Shown: in pieces, positions 8,570 to 17,220 of the stretch
How positions within the stretch are numbered: position 1 is the stretch's first letter
How the letters are laid out: the number at the start of each line of letters is the position of its first letter
Assembly (NCBI RefSeq): GCF_900103125.1
Contig: NZ_FNJV01000002.1
Coordinates: 372,001-436,000 of the forward strand
From: Mucilaginibacter sp. OK268
GTDB taxonomy: Bacteria > Bacteroidota > Bacteroidia > Sphingobacteriales > Sphingobacteriaceae
Reading direction: 5' to 3'
DNA length: 64,000 nucleotides
Position numbers and translations under genes: made by a program
The notes under the pieces: generated by a model
The model's input: only the letters and a program-made list of their open reading frames with translations
The model's database searches: none
What the model was told of the DNA's origin: nothing

Positions 8570-8640
8570 TGTCATGCTGAGCCCGTCGAAGCATTGTGGG
8601 AAGGCCTCTGCGCTCGCCCTTCGACAAGCTCAGGGTGACA
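8570..8640. repeat. Palindromic intergenic repeat, family 2 (copy 1)
   Basis: The arms are TGTCATGCTGAGCCCGTCGA and TTCGACAAGCTCAGGGTGAC, folding into a long hairpin with GCATTGTGGGAAGGCCTCTG in the loop region. Copies occur at 16885-16959, 53200-53275 and 59766-59839. It sits between convergent genes and could act as a processing or termination structure. Confidence 0.85.
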
Positions 8641-8681
8641 GCCTTTTTTCAAAAGGGGAACCGCGCATTTCCCTGTTTCTC

Positions 8682-10850
8682 TCACATCTTCGCTTTATCA
8701 CCCATCACAAAAACCAAGCTCCCGCCTTTTAAAATATCCGTATGGCGGATATAATTTTTCAGATAAGGCTTTCCATTCAAACTGATGCTTTGTACATATT
8801 TATTGGTCTCCGATAAACCTTTGGCTTCGATCACAAACCTTTTACCACTGGTTATGGCAATGCTTACCTTGCTCAGCTGCGGTGCGCCGAAAACATACCG
8901 GCCATCGGCGGGGTTAACGGGATAAAAACCCATCGCTGTAAAAATATACCAGGCCGACATTTGTCCGCAGTCGTCATTACCCGACAGGCCATCAGGTTTG
9001 TTCTGGTAAAACTGATCGGCAATTTGGCGTACCAGGCGCTGGGTTTTGTAAGGCTCACCGGCCAACGTATACAAATATGCTACATGATGATTAGGCTCGT
9101 TACCATGTGCATACTGGCCTATTAGCCCCGTAACATCCAGTGTAGAGCCTTTGCCAAACACTTTAGAGCTCATGCTGAACAAAGAATCGAGCTTGGCGAT
9201 GAAAGGTTTCCTCCCACCCATGAGTTTGATCAACCTGGGGATATCCTGCTGTACCGACCATACATATTGCCAGGCATTGCCTTCGGTATAATCGCCTCCG
9301 ATAGCCAGCTGCCCGCTATCCAGATTGGCAAAGGGGCGTACCCAATCGCCATTAGCTAAACGGCCACGCATCAGGTTGGTTGATCTGTCGAACAGGTTAT
9401 TGTAGAACCGGGCACGCTTGCTGAAATAATCGTAATCAGCCGTTTTATGCAGGGATCTGGCGAGTTGAGCAGCGCACCAATCGTCATAAGCAGCTTCCAG
9501 TGTACGGGAAACGGCCTCGCGTTTTACAGAGTCTGAAGGCAGGTAGCCATAACGCATATAGATATCCCAGTTGTATTTGGGGTTTTTATTATGAGTGAGC
9601 GAAGCTTTAATGGCCGCGAATGCATGTTCCCTGTCAAAACCTTTGATGCCCTTTAAGGCCGCATCAACGATAGCAGGCACCGCGTGGTTGCCGATCATGG
9701 CGTAGCTTTCCTTACCCCAAAGAGTCCACACGGGTAGCAGTTTGGCGGTATTAAAATGCTGTAGCATGGTTTCTACGATTTGACCGTCTTTGTCCGGGCA
9801 CATCAGCGTATAGAATGGCTGGGCCGCACGGTAGGTATCCCATAGCGAGAGGGTGGAGTAATACACTTTATTTGCTGATTGGTGCACTTCCCCATCGGCG
9901 CCACGATATAGCCCATCCACATCGGCTATGTTATTGGGTTGGATCAGGGCGTGGTAAATGCTGGTATAAAAGGCGGTCTTCTGCGCGTTAGTACCTTCAG
10001 CTTTTATCCGGTTGAAATAGTTTTCCCAAACTTTAGCTGCCTCCATTTTAACCTGATCAAAGGTTTTGTTCAGCGTTTCGGCAGCCAGGTTTTTGCGGGC
10101 GCCATCGATACTTACGCCCGATATGGCTACTTTGGCTTCGATGGTTTCGCCGACTTGAGTATCAAAATCGATGACCAAACGGCGATGATCTTCATCAATA
10201 AAATGAGAGCCGGTAAACGCCCTACTGAATTGCGCGCTGAAGTAAACCTTTTTCTCGACCCATTGACTACTGAAGGCATAACCGCTAACAGAAGTTTTTG
10301 AATTGATAGTGATACTACCTTCGGATACATGCTCTTTTAATTCGTTTGCATTCTCCACCAGTCCGCTTTGCATATCGATAAGCAGGTGCGATTGCCCGGC
10401 TTTGTTAAACGTATAGCGATGCAGGCCGGTGTGCACGGAGGCGGTAAGTTGTACTTTGATATCATGATCGTCCAATACCACTTCGTAATAACCCGGCACA
10501 GCTTTTTCCTTACGATGCGAAAACCTGCTGACGAACTGCTGCGGATCTTTACCCTGGAAGGGAAAGAACAGCACATCCCCCAGATCAACCCCGCCGGTGC
10601 CGCTTAAATGCGTATGGGCAAAACCGGTGATAGTACTATCCTCATAGCGGTAACCCGAGGAATAATGCCAGCCAAAGTTACCCGTTTCCGGACTGAGCTG
10701 TACCATACCAAAGGGCACCGTAGCGCCCGGAAAAGTATGCCCCGTAGCGGAAGTACCGATAAAAGGATCGACGTATTGGCTGTAGCTCTGCGCATAAACG
10801 CCAAAGCATCCTGCAAAACAAAGCATTCCGATCAACAGGCTTTTCCGCAT
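8682..10850 (-). CDS. GH92 alpha-1,2-mannosidase-like glycoside hydrolase
   Basis: 722 residues with signal peptide (cleavage near VYAQ, about residue 21). The GH92 signatures are visible: YVDPFIGTSATGHTFPGATVPFGM at the N-terminus, TGFAHTHLSGTG, an LSLWDTYRAAQP stretch (about 335), GNEPNHHVAYLYTLAG and near the C-terminus GNDDCGQMSAWYIFTAMGF. GH92 enzymes are calcium-dependent exo-alpha-mannosidases acting on mannan or N-glycans. It is the last gene of a minus-strand operon with GH3 (3-base gap), GH20 and a NagX-like acyltransferase. Confidence 0.92.
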   Translation of the reverse strand: MRKSLLIGMLCFAGCFGVYAQSYSQYVDPFIGTSATGHTFPGATVPFGMVQLSPETGNFGWHYSSGYRYEDSTITGFAHTHLSGTGGVDLGDVLFFPFQGKDPQQFVSRFSHRKEKAVPGYYEVVLDDHDIKVQLTASVHTGLHRYTFNKAGQSHLLIDMQSGLVENANELKEHVSEGSITINSKTSVSGYAFSSQWVEKKVYFSAQFSRAFTGSHFIDEDHRRLVIDFDTQVGETIEAKVAISGVSIDGARKNLAAETLNKTFDQVKMEAAKVWENYFNRIKAEGTNAQKTAFYTSIYHALIQPNNIADVDGLYRGADGEVHQSANKVYYSTLSLWDTYRAAQPFYTLMCPDKDGQIVETMLQHFNTAKLLPVWTLWGKESYAMIGNHAVPAIVDAALKGIKGFDREHAFAAIKASLTHNKNPKYNWDIYMRYGYLPSDSVKREAVSRTLEAAYDDWCAAQLARSLHKTADYDYFSKRARFYNNLFDRSTNLMRGRLANGDWVRPFANLDSGQLAIGGDYTEGNAWQYVWSVQQDIPRLIKLMGGRKPFIAKLDSLFSMSSKVFGKGSTLDVTGLIGQYAHGNEPNHHVAYLYTLAGEPYKTQRLVRQIADQFYQNKPDGLSGNDDCGQMSAWYIFTAMGFYPVNPADGRYVFGAPQLSKVSIAITSGKRFVIEAKGLSETNKYVQSISLNGKPYLKNYIRHTDILKGGSLVFVMGDKAKM

Positions 10851-10853
10851 AGC

Positions 10854-13163
10854 TTAGTCTTTATATTCCAATGTTTTGGTGAACACCACATCTGCTGCCG
10901 AGCGGGCTATCATCACATCAAATGTGCCGGGTTCGGTCACCTGTTTCATATCCATGTTCCAGATGGCAATGTCTTCGGGTGTTATGGTAAACTTTACTGT
11001 TTTGGTTTCGCCGGGTTTTAGGGCTATCTTATCAAAACCTTTCAGCGCCATTACCGGTGTGGTTACCGAATTAATTTTATTTCCCAGGTACATTTGCACT
11101 ACTTCCTTGCCATCCACGCTGCCGCTGTTGGTTACATCAACAGAAACCTGTACTTGTCCGTTTTTACCGAATGATGTTGCCGATACCTGCATATTGCTGT
11201 ACTTAAACGAAGTATAACTCAAACCAAAACCGAATGGAAAAAGCGGATCGGTGGATGAAAAAACATAATCCTGTCCCGGTTTATCCGGCGAGCCTGGATT
11301 ATGATAAAAACCCCTGCCCGAACTTACATGGTTATAAAACACGGGAATATGCCCTGTCGACTGCGGTATAGACACGTTTAACCTGCCCGATGGGTTCACC
11401 TTACCAAACAGGATATTAGCCACCGCCGCGCCACCCTTTTCGCCAGGGTACCAGGCTTCGAGTATGGCCGGGATATGTTCTTTTTCCCAAGCAATGCTCC
11501 ATGGCCGGCCATGCACCAGCACCAGTATCACGGGTTTGCCGGTTTTATAAATGGCCTGTAATAACTGACGCTGCACACCTTCGGGGTTGATATCGGTCAC
11601 ATCGTAACCTTCGCCGCAGGTAAAAGAATCCTTGGGTTCGCTTTCGGGAGCGTGGCCGTTCCAGCCGATACCCGAGAATACTACGCTGGTTGTACCTAAC
11701 ACTACGATTACAGCATCACTACTTTTGGCAGCGGTAACAGCTTCTGCAAAGCCGCTTGTATCCTGACCCGACAAGGTGCTGCCTTTAGCATAATTGATCT
11801 TTATTTTATTACCTGCCAATTGCCTGATGCCATCTAATACGGTAGTACCCGAGCGGTTATCGCGGGTGGAGCTGTAGTCGCCGTATTGTACCTGATTGGC
11901 GTTGGGGCCAATCACAGCGAGCGATCTCAGTTTATTGATATTCAACGGCAGTAATTGTTGGTCGTTTTTAAGCAGGATGATAGATTCCTCGGCTATTTGT
12001 TGCGACAGGGCCACGTGCGCCGGGGTATGCACCCGTTTTTTAAGCTGCAAGGTATCTACCAAAGGTTTCTCAAACAAACCGGCCTTAAATTTGGCGGTAA
12101 GCATACGGGTTACGGCAGTATCTATCTGCGCTTCTTTTACTTTGCCGGCTTTTACCAGTTCTATCAGTTTACTGTATACATCCGCGCTTGGCGCTTCCAG
12201 ATCAACACCCGCGTTGAGGGCCATGGGTGCGGCAGCTTCCGCGTTTTTAGCTGTGCGCTGAAACCCGTATAACATTTTCAAGCCCTCATAATCGGAGAAT
12301 ACATAACCTTTAAAACCCCATTCCTTGCGCAATACCTGCTCTAGTAAAAACCGGTTGGCATGGGCCGGCACACCATCCATTTCGTTATAGGATGGCATTA
12401 CGGAGTATATATTAGCCTTTTGTACCACGTCGCGAAAGGGTGGCAGGAATATCGACCGTAGTTCGCGCTCACCGATGGAGGCAGGCCCTAAATTGATACC
12501 GGCAACCGGGATACTGTAGGCGGCAAAATGTTTGGCGGTACACATCACCTTATCTTTTCCTATGCCTATCAGGCTTTGCGCGGCATCGCCCTGCATACCG
12601 GTTACAAAGGCGGTTCCCAGCTGGCTCACTAGGTAAGGGTCCTCAGCGTAACATTCTTCTACACGACCAAAACGGGGGTCGCGGATCAGATCGAACAAAG
12701 GCGATAGTGCCTGATCAACGCCTGACGAAGAGGCTTCATAGGCGATAACAGAGCCCATTTGCTTGATGAGCACCGGGTTCCAACTGCTGCCCTGCGCTAT
12801 AGCCTGCGGAAATATAGTAGCCCCCGCGGCCAGCTGCCCGTGCAGGCACTCGCCTATTTGTATGGGTGGAATGCCCAGGCGTGTTTTTTCGCGGGCGTAT
12901 TTTTTGGCTTTGATAGATAAGGCAGCAATCTCATTGATGGTAACGAAGGGACTTTCACACACGCCGTAAGCGATGGGGTTCTCCAACGAGCCTTTTAAGG
13001 AGTTCATATTCATCTGCCCTACTTTTTCTTCCAGCGTCATCCGGCCAAGCAAATCCTTTACACGGGCGGCCACGGGAGCCTTCGGGTCTTTATAAACCTG
13101 GGCATGGGCGGCGGATATGATCAAAAATACCGCTATTGTTAAACTCCATTTTTTCTGCATCAT
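10854..13163 (-). CDS. GH3 beta-glucosidase-like glycoside hydrolase
   Basis: 769 residues with signal peptide (to AHAQ, about 22). Domain order is the GH3 N-terminal TIM barrel (about 40-370) with KHFAAYSIPVAGIN and the nucleophile Asp in YVFSDYEGLKMLY, then the GH3 C-terminal alpha/beta sandwich (about 405-640; LLKNDQQLLPLN, VIGPNANQ), then a fibronectin-III-like domain (about 690-765). BglX-type enzymes act in the periplasm on beta-linked glucose, xylose or other sugars; specificity is not visible. The gene is tightly packed between GH20 (11 bases upstream) and GH92 (3 bases downstream). The start is MMQKK at 13163; the second Met is equally possible. Confidence 0.92.
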   Translation of the reverse strand: MMQKKWSLTIAVFLIISAAHAQVYKDPKAPVAARVKDLLGRMTLEEKVGQMNMNSLKGSLENPIAYGVCESPFVTINEIAALSIKAKKYAREKTRLGIPPIQIGECLHGQLAAGATIFPQAIAQGSSWNPVLIKQMGSVIAYEASSSGVDQALSPLFDLIRDPRFGRVEECYAEDPYLVSQLGTAFVTGMQGDAAQSLIGIGKDKVMCTAKHFAAYSIPVAGINLGPASIGERELRSIFLPPFRDVVQKANIYSVMPSYNEMDGVPAHANRFLLEQVLRKEWGFKGYVFSDYEGLKMLYGFQRTAKNAEAAAPMALNAGVDLEAPSADVYSKLIELVKAGKVKEAQIDTAVTRMLTAKFKAGLFEKPLVDTLQLKKRVHTPAHVALSQQIAEESIILLKNDQQLLPLNINKLRSLAVIGPNANQVQYGDYSSTRDNRSGTTVLDGIRQLAGNKIKINYAKGSTLSGQDTSGFAEAVTAAKSSDAVIVVLGTTSVVFSGIGWNGHAPESEPKDSFTCGEGYDVTDINPEGVQRQLLQAIYKTGKPVILVLVHGRPWSIAWEKEHIPAILEAWYPGEKGGAAVANILFGKVNPSGRLNVSIPQSTGHIPVFYNHVSSGRGFYHNPGSPDKPGQDYVFSSTDPLFPFGFGLSYTSFKYSNMQVSATSFGKNGQVQVSVDVTNSGSVDGKEVVQMYLGNKINSVTTPVMALKGFDKIALKPGETKTVKFTITPEDIAIWNMDMKQVTEPGTFDVMIARSAADVVFTKTLEYKD

Positions 13164-13174
13164 ACTGATATGAT

Positions 13175-15454
13175 CTATAAATGAAACAGGTACGTTGTCG
13201 GATCAAGCAACTTGCCGCTGGCATCCTTTAATGCAAACAATATCTGCTTACTGTTAGCCTCATTGGCCATGTAATCACCGTTAAACTCATAAAAGCCTTT
13301 TTTAAGGTACAGCACTGCCTTTTGGGGCTCTACATAAGTATTCTTTTCACCTTTGATGAGCAATTCATTATCCAGATATAAGGTAGGGCTCACCTCAAAA
13401 CCCGATGTCAGTTCATAATCACCGTCCGCCTCAATTTTTATCAGGCCGCTGAATTTAACCAGGGTCAGGTCGCCATCAGTTACCGGCATCACCATAGGGT
13501 TTGCTGTTGTTATTACGGTTACCGAAACAGGTGTAACAGCTTCCAGCCTAGCATAATTATTTTCTTTGGCTTTGAAGATCTTATAACCTAAACCCGGCTT
13601 CAGCTCGGCTATACTTACCGTTTTGGGCTTAACCCTAACATGTTTTATGGTAGCGCTTTGTAATATATGCTGCGCGTTCAGGTTCCAGGAAGTATAGGTT
13701 TTAAGCTCCAGACTATCCTTCAGCGGAACATCGATATTTACAGGAAATGCCACCGCTTTGGCCGTACTATCGGGCATTTTGCCATTGAGCGAATAACGTA
13801 CCTGCGCTCCTAATAAAGGATATTGAAGTGTTTGTTTAAACCGCTCTGCATTGGTGGCGATATGATCGATGCCGACAATATCGGGCAGGCGAGCGTTCAG
13901 GTTCCAGAGTTTAAAATAAGGATACTGTTGTTTTAGTTTGTATTCAAAACGGTCAATATTCTTATTTTCTTTGCTACTCCAGGCCAGTTCAGCAACGGCC
14001 AGCGCGCGGGGGAATACCATATACTCCAGATGCGGGGCGTTGGGGATCTTTTCTGTCCAGATGTTGCCTTGCACTCCCAAAATATAGGCAGCCTCGCCAG
14101 GAGTCAATTGGCTCGACTGTGGCTCATAATTATATACCATTTGCCAGGTAACCGGTGGATTCCAGCCGATAGGTTCCAATTGTTCATTGGCTTGCGGCGC
14201 ATCAAAGTACATATAAGGTAGCGGCGTCATTACCACATGATGATGCATGCGGGCTGCTTCAATCCCTCCGGCTTCACCCTGCCAGCTCATCACCGTGGCC
14301 GACTCCGCCAAGCCTCCCTGCAGTATCTCGTCCCAGCCTACCAGTTTTTTGTTTTTAGAGATCAGGAATTTTTCGATACGTTTAATAAAATAGCTTTGAA
14401 CTTCTTTTTCGTTCTTCAAACCTTCTTTTCTCATGAGGGCAACCGCGGTGGGGCTCTTGAGCCAGTCAACCATTTCGGCTTCATCACCACCGATATGTAT
14501 ATATTGATTGGGGAACAGGGCGATCACCTCGGTCAGTACATCTTCCATAAATTTAAAGGTATATTCACTGGGATCGAGCATGCGCACCCGGTGTTTGGCT
14601 CCTGTAGAATCCTTACAACCCAACTCGGGATAGGCAAATATGGCGGCCTCGCTGTGGCCCGGCATTTCAATTTCGGGCAATATGGTCACAAACCTGTCCT
14701 GCGCGTATTTGATCACATTCCGGATCTCCGCCTTGGTATAAAAGCCATCGTTACCGCCATCTACCAGGTTATCCAGCTTCCGGAACTTTCCTTCCTTAGC
14801 GTAGTAGGCTATTTTAGAACCTACTTCGGTCAGCTTTGGATATTTATCAATCTGGATGCGCCAGCCTTCGTCATCAGTCAAATGCCAATGTAAAACATTC
14901 AGTTTATAATGTGCCATTACATCGATGTATTTCTTCACCTCCTCCACCGTAAAAAAATGGCGGCATACATCCAGGCTCAGACCCCGCCATTGAAAACGAG
15001 GCTCGTCGCTGATGGCACAAACAGGTATCAGTAGTGGCTTCGCAGTAACCGAAGGCAACAATTGGATAAGCGATTGTACGCCGTAAAATATACCGCCCCC
15101 TTTACCGGATATAGTTATTTTGCCGGCAGTAATACTCAGGGCATAAGCGCCATCCGCGCCCTTAAGATTGCTGCTGATTAATCTGATAGTTGTTGAGGGA
15201 GGAATCTGGCTATAAACTTTCAGGTTTAACTGCAATTTATAATACTGTGCAAGGTAGCCCTGTAAGTATTTACCCACCGCGGCGCTTTCTTTGTCAACCC
15301 CGATAACGGCTTTACTACTCAATACAAGATTGCCTTTTTGTGTTGTTAAATGCAGTGGCTGCGGGATGATGCGCATTTGAGCGGCCGATTTTTTTACACC
15401 TAAGCCCAAACAGGTTATTATTAAAAGCAGATATATTTTGCTAAAACGAATCAT
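13175..15454 (-). CDS. GH20 beta-N-acetylhexosaminidase
   Basis: 759 residues with signal peptide (to SAAQ, about 26). It contains a GH20b N-terminal domain (about 30-145), then the catalytic barrel with LDVCRHFFTVEEVK, HWHLTDDEGWRIQI and the catalytic pair in HIGGDEAEM (about 320). The C-terminal 110 residues (after about 650) resemble a PA14-like beta domain (IEADGDYELTSGFE), probably for carbohydrate binding. It removes terminal GlcNAc/GalNAc by substrate-assisted catalysis. It is the second gene of a four-gene operon, and pairing with GH92 suggests N-glycan or chitin-type substrates. Confidence 0.92.
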   Translation of the reverse strand: MIRFSKIYLLLIITCLGLGVKKSAAQMRIIPQPLHLTTQKGNLVLSSKAVIGVDKESAAVGKYLQGYLAQYYKLQLNLKVYSQIPPSTTIRLISSNLKGADGAYALSITAGKITISGKGGGIFYGVQSLIQLLPSVTAKPLLIPVCAISDEPRFQWRGLSLDVCRHFFTVEEVKKYIDVMAHYKLNVLHWHLTDDEGWRIQIDKYPKLTEVGSKIAYYAKEGKFRKLDNLVDGGNDGFYTKAEIRNVIKYAQDRFVTILPEIEMPGHSEAAIFAYPELGCKDSTGAKHRVRMLDPSEYTFKFMEDVLTEVIALFPNQYIHIGGDEAEMVDWLKSPTAVALMRKEGLKNEKEVQSYFIKRIEKFLISKNKKLVGWDEILQGGLAESATVMSWQGEAGGIEAARMHHHVVMTPLPYMYFDAPQANEQLEPIGWNPPVTWQMVYNYEPQSSQLTPGEAAYILGVQGNIWTEKIPNAPHLEYMVFPRALAVAELAWSSKENKNIDRFEYKLKQQYPYFKLWNLNARLPDIVGIDHIATNAERFKQTLQYPLLGAQVRYSLNGKMPDSTAKAVAFPVNIDVPLKDSLELKTYTSWNLNAQHILQSATIKHVRVKPKTVSIAELKPGLGYKIFKAKENNYARLEAVTPVSVTVITTANPMVMPVTDGDLTLVKFSGLIKIEADGDYELTSGFEVSPTLYLDNELLIKGEKNTYVEPQKAVLYLKKGFYEFNGDYMANEANSKQILFALKDASGKLLDPTTYLFHL

Positions 15455-15469
15455 AAAAGGAATAAAGGT

Positions 15470-16621
15470 TTAAATTTTAACCGTGATGTTTTTCTTATAC
15501 AATATCCAAACCGGTATAAAGATGATGATGACGGTAAAGATAGCCGATATAAGCGAGGCATTCTCGGGCGAAAAGTTTGGCGTGAGCAGGTGAAAATACA
15601 TATACGACCAGATATTGGTCTTGTGTCCGTTATCCGTAACCGGGATAATGGATATCACAGCCGGGATAACATCTGCCAGCACATAAGCAGCTATCGCATT
15701 GCGCCCGAAAGCCAGGAAGGGCGGTAATAGTTTCTTGTAGCCTTTTACATCTATCAGCCAATAGGATACCGCAAGGATAATGATAGCCAGCCCTGCGGTA
15801 AACAGTACAAAGGAGCCTGTCCATAGGGATTTGTTGATGGGGAAAAATGTGTTCCAGATTAACCCAGCGACAGCCAACAAGGCTCCCGCGTTTGTTAACC
15901 GAAGTATTTGACTGCCGGTTTTCAGCCTATCACTTTTGAGCCAGGTACCGGTAAGCACACCGATCAGGCAGGTACCGATGGCTGGGATGGAACCCAGCAA
16001 ACCTTCCGGATCCCAGGTTTTGGATGCGCCCCAAAGGTGGTCGGGCGTAAATACCAATCTATCGATCCAGGCACCCAAATTAGTTTCTGGATTGAGATTG
16101 GCATGTCCGAAACCGGGTACAGGCACCAGCGTCATGAGTAGGTAATAGCCGATTAAGCAAACCGCGGCAATAGTTATCTGTGTACGGGTATTGGTTTTAA
16201 TGTACAACACAGCCGTAATACCAAAAACAACACCGATGCGCTGCAACACACCGGGGAAACGTAAATGAGCAAATTGAAAATCGCCGATAAGCGGTAAACA
16301 GATCCCCAACAGCACGATAATAATGGTACGGCGCAGGATGGATAACATCAGTTTAGGATGCCCCGCCGCGTCAGTCTTTTTAGCCTGCATGGCATAAACT
16401 ATGGATACGCCCACCATAAATAAAAAGAATGGAAAAACAAGGTCAGTAGGTGTACAGCCGTTCCATTTGGAATGTTCCAGAGGCCAGTAAATATGCCCCC
16501 AATCCCCGGGATCGTTCACCAGTATCATGGCCGCTACCGTAAATCCCCGAAAAAAATCGAGCGAAAGTAAGCGCGGGCGACTAATACTGGTGGCTTTATC
16601 GCCAACGACGGTGTTTGCCAT
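15470..16621 (-). CDS. NagX-like membrane acyltransferase (DUF5009/HGSNAT-like)
   Basis: 383 residues with about ten hydrophobic segments spread over the protein. The N-terminal motif RLLSLDFFRGFTVAAMILVN followed by WNGCTPTDLVFPFFLFMVGVS is diagnostic for the DUF5009/DUF1624 group related to human heparan-alpha-glucosaminide N-acetyltransferase. Members next to GlcNAc genes are called NagX, but a precise reaction is not established for bacteria. It is the first gene of the operon with GH20, GH3 and GH92 (15 bases to GH20), which fits a role in handling amino sugars at the inner membrane. Confidence 0.85.
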   Translation of the reverse strand: MANTVVGDKATSISRPRLLSLDFFRGFTVAAMILVNDPGDWGHIYWPLEHSKWNGCTPTDLVFPFFLFMVGVSIVYAMQAKKTDAAGHPKLMLSILRRTIIIVLLGICLPLIGDFQFAHLRFPGVLQRIGVVFGITAVLYIKTNTRTQITIAAVCLIGYYLLMTLVPVPGFGHANLNPETNLGAWIDRLVFTPDHLWGASKTWDPEGLLGSIPAIGTCLIGVLTGTWLKSDRLKTGSQILRLTNAGALLAVAGLIWNTFFPINKSLWTGSFVLFTAGLAIIILAVSYWLIDVKGYKKLLPPFLAFGRNAIAAYVLADVIPAVISIIPVTDNGHKTNIWSYMYFHLLTPNFSPENASLISAIFTVIIIFIPVWILYKKNITVKI

Positions 16622-16680
16622 ATTTTTATTCTCTGTTGATCAAAAACCTTAATCTGTTTAAAAACGACAACTATTCATTG

Positions 16681-16799
16681 CCGTTGACTTTTTCAACGGT
16701 AAAAGAAAATATCATCATGGGCTTCAGCCCAATTATTCAAGCGGCTTTTGGCTAAAGCCCCTTGTTTTCGGTCATTATCCCGTTGACTAAAGTCAACGG
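16681..16799. repeat. Four-hairpin intergenic element
   Basis: Four consecutive short hairpins: CCGTTGA-CTTTT-TCAACGG (16681-16699), GGGCTTCAGCCC (16719-16730), GGCTTTTGGCTAAAGCC (16743-16759) and CCGTTGACTAAAGTCAACGG (16780-16799). The first and last are inverted copies of each other, so the whole element can also fold end to end. It lies upstream of the NagX-GH20-GH3-GH92 operon. Confidence 0.75.
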
Positions 16800-16884
16800 A
16801 AATGATTTTTATATGATTCCTAATATAATGTGTTTAGCGATTCGAAAATTTTATTTATCAGAAGCATATTTGTTCAAAAAAGGG

Positions 16885-16959
16885 TGTCATGCTGAGCTCC
16901 GTCGAAGCATGGTGGGCAAGCCTCTACGCTCGCCCCTTCGAAGGAGTTCAGGGTGACAG
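16885..16959. repeat. Palindromic intergenic repeat, family 2 (copy 2)
   Basis: The arms TGTCATGCTGAGCTCCGTCG and CCTTCGAAGGAGTTCAGGGT match the family 2 copy at 8570-8640. It lies in the 600-base gap between the rhamnosidase gene and the NagX operon. Confidence 0.85.
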
Positions 16960-17099
16960 TCCCTTTTTTGGGCATTATTCTTCCGTTATGTCTACTCATG
17001 GGCTATTACCCTCAAGAGGGGAATAGCACAGACCTTGCTTTAAATCTTGTTTTTTTCATCATTTTTTCAATCACTAAACCCTTATTTAATGACACCCTG

Positions 17100-17210
17100 G
17101 GTGGGTTTACATGCAAACCCACCACACGACGGAAAAAAGAATACAATCAATTGATTACCAATTAATTATATAAATATTAACCATAAAAAGTGTAAACCAT
17201 GTAAACCCAA
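17100..17210. repeat. Hairpin plus GTTTACA repeat shared with the rhaT upstream region
   Basis: A perfect hairpin GGTGGGTTT-N6-AAACCCACC (17100-17123) is followed by an AT-rich stretch and, at 17179-17209, a 31-base segment identical in reverse complement to 46498-46528 upstream of rhaT. The shared segment contains two copies of GTTTACA. It ends ten bases from the rhamnosidase stop codon. Confidence 0.7.
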
Positions 17211-17220
17211 TTACTTCTTA

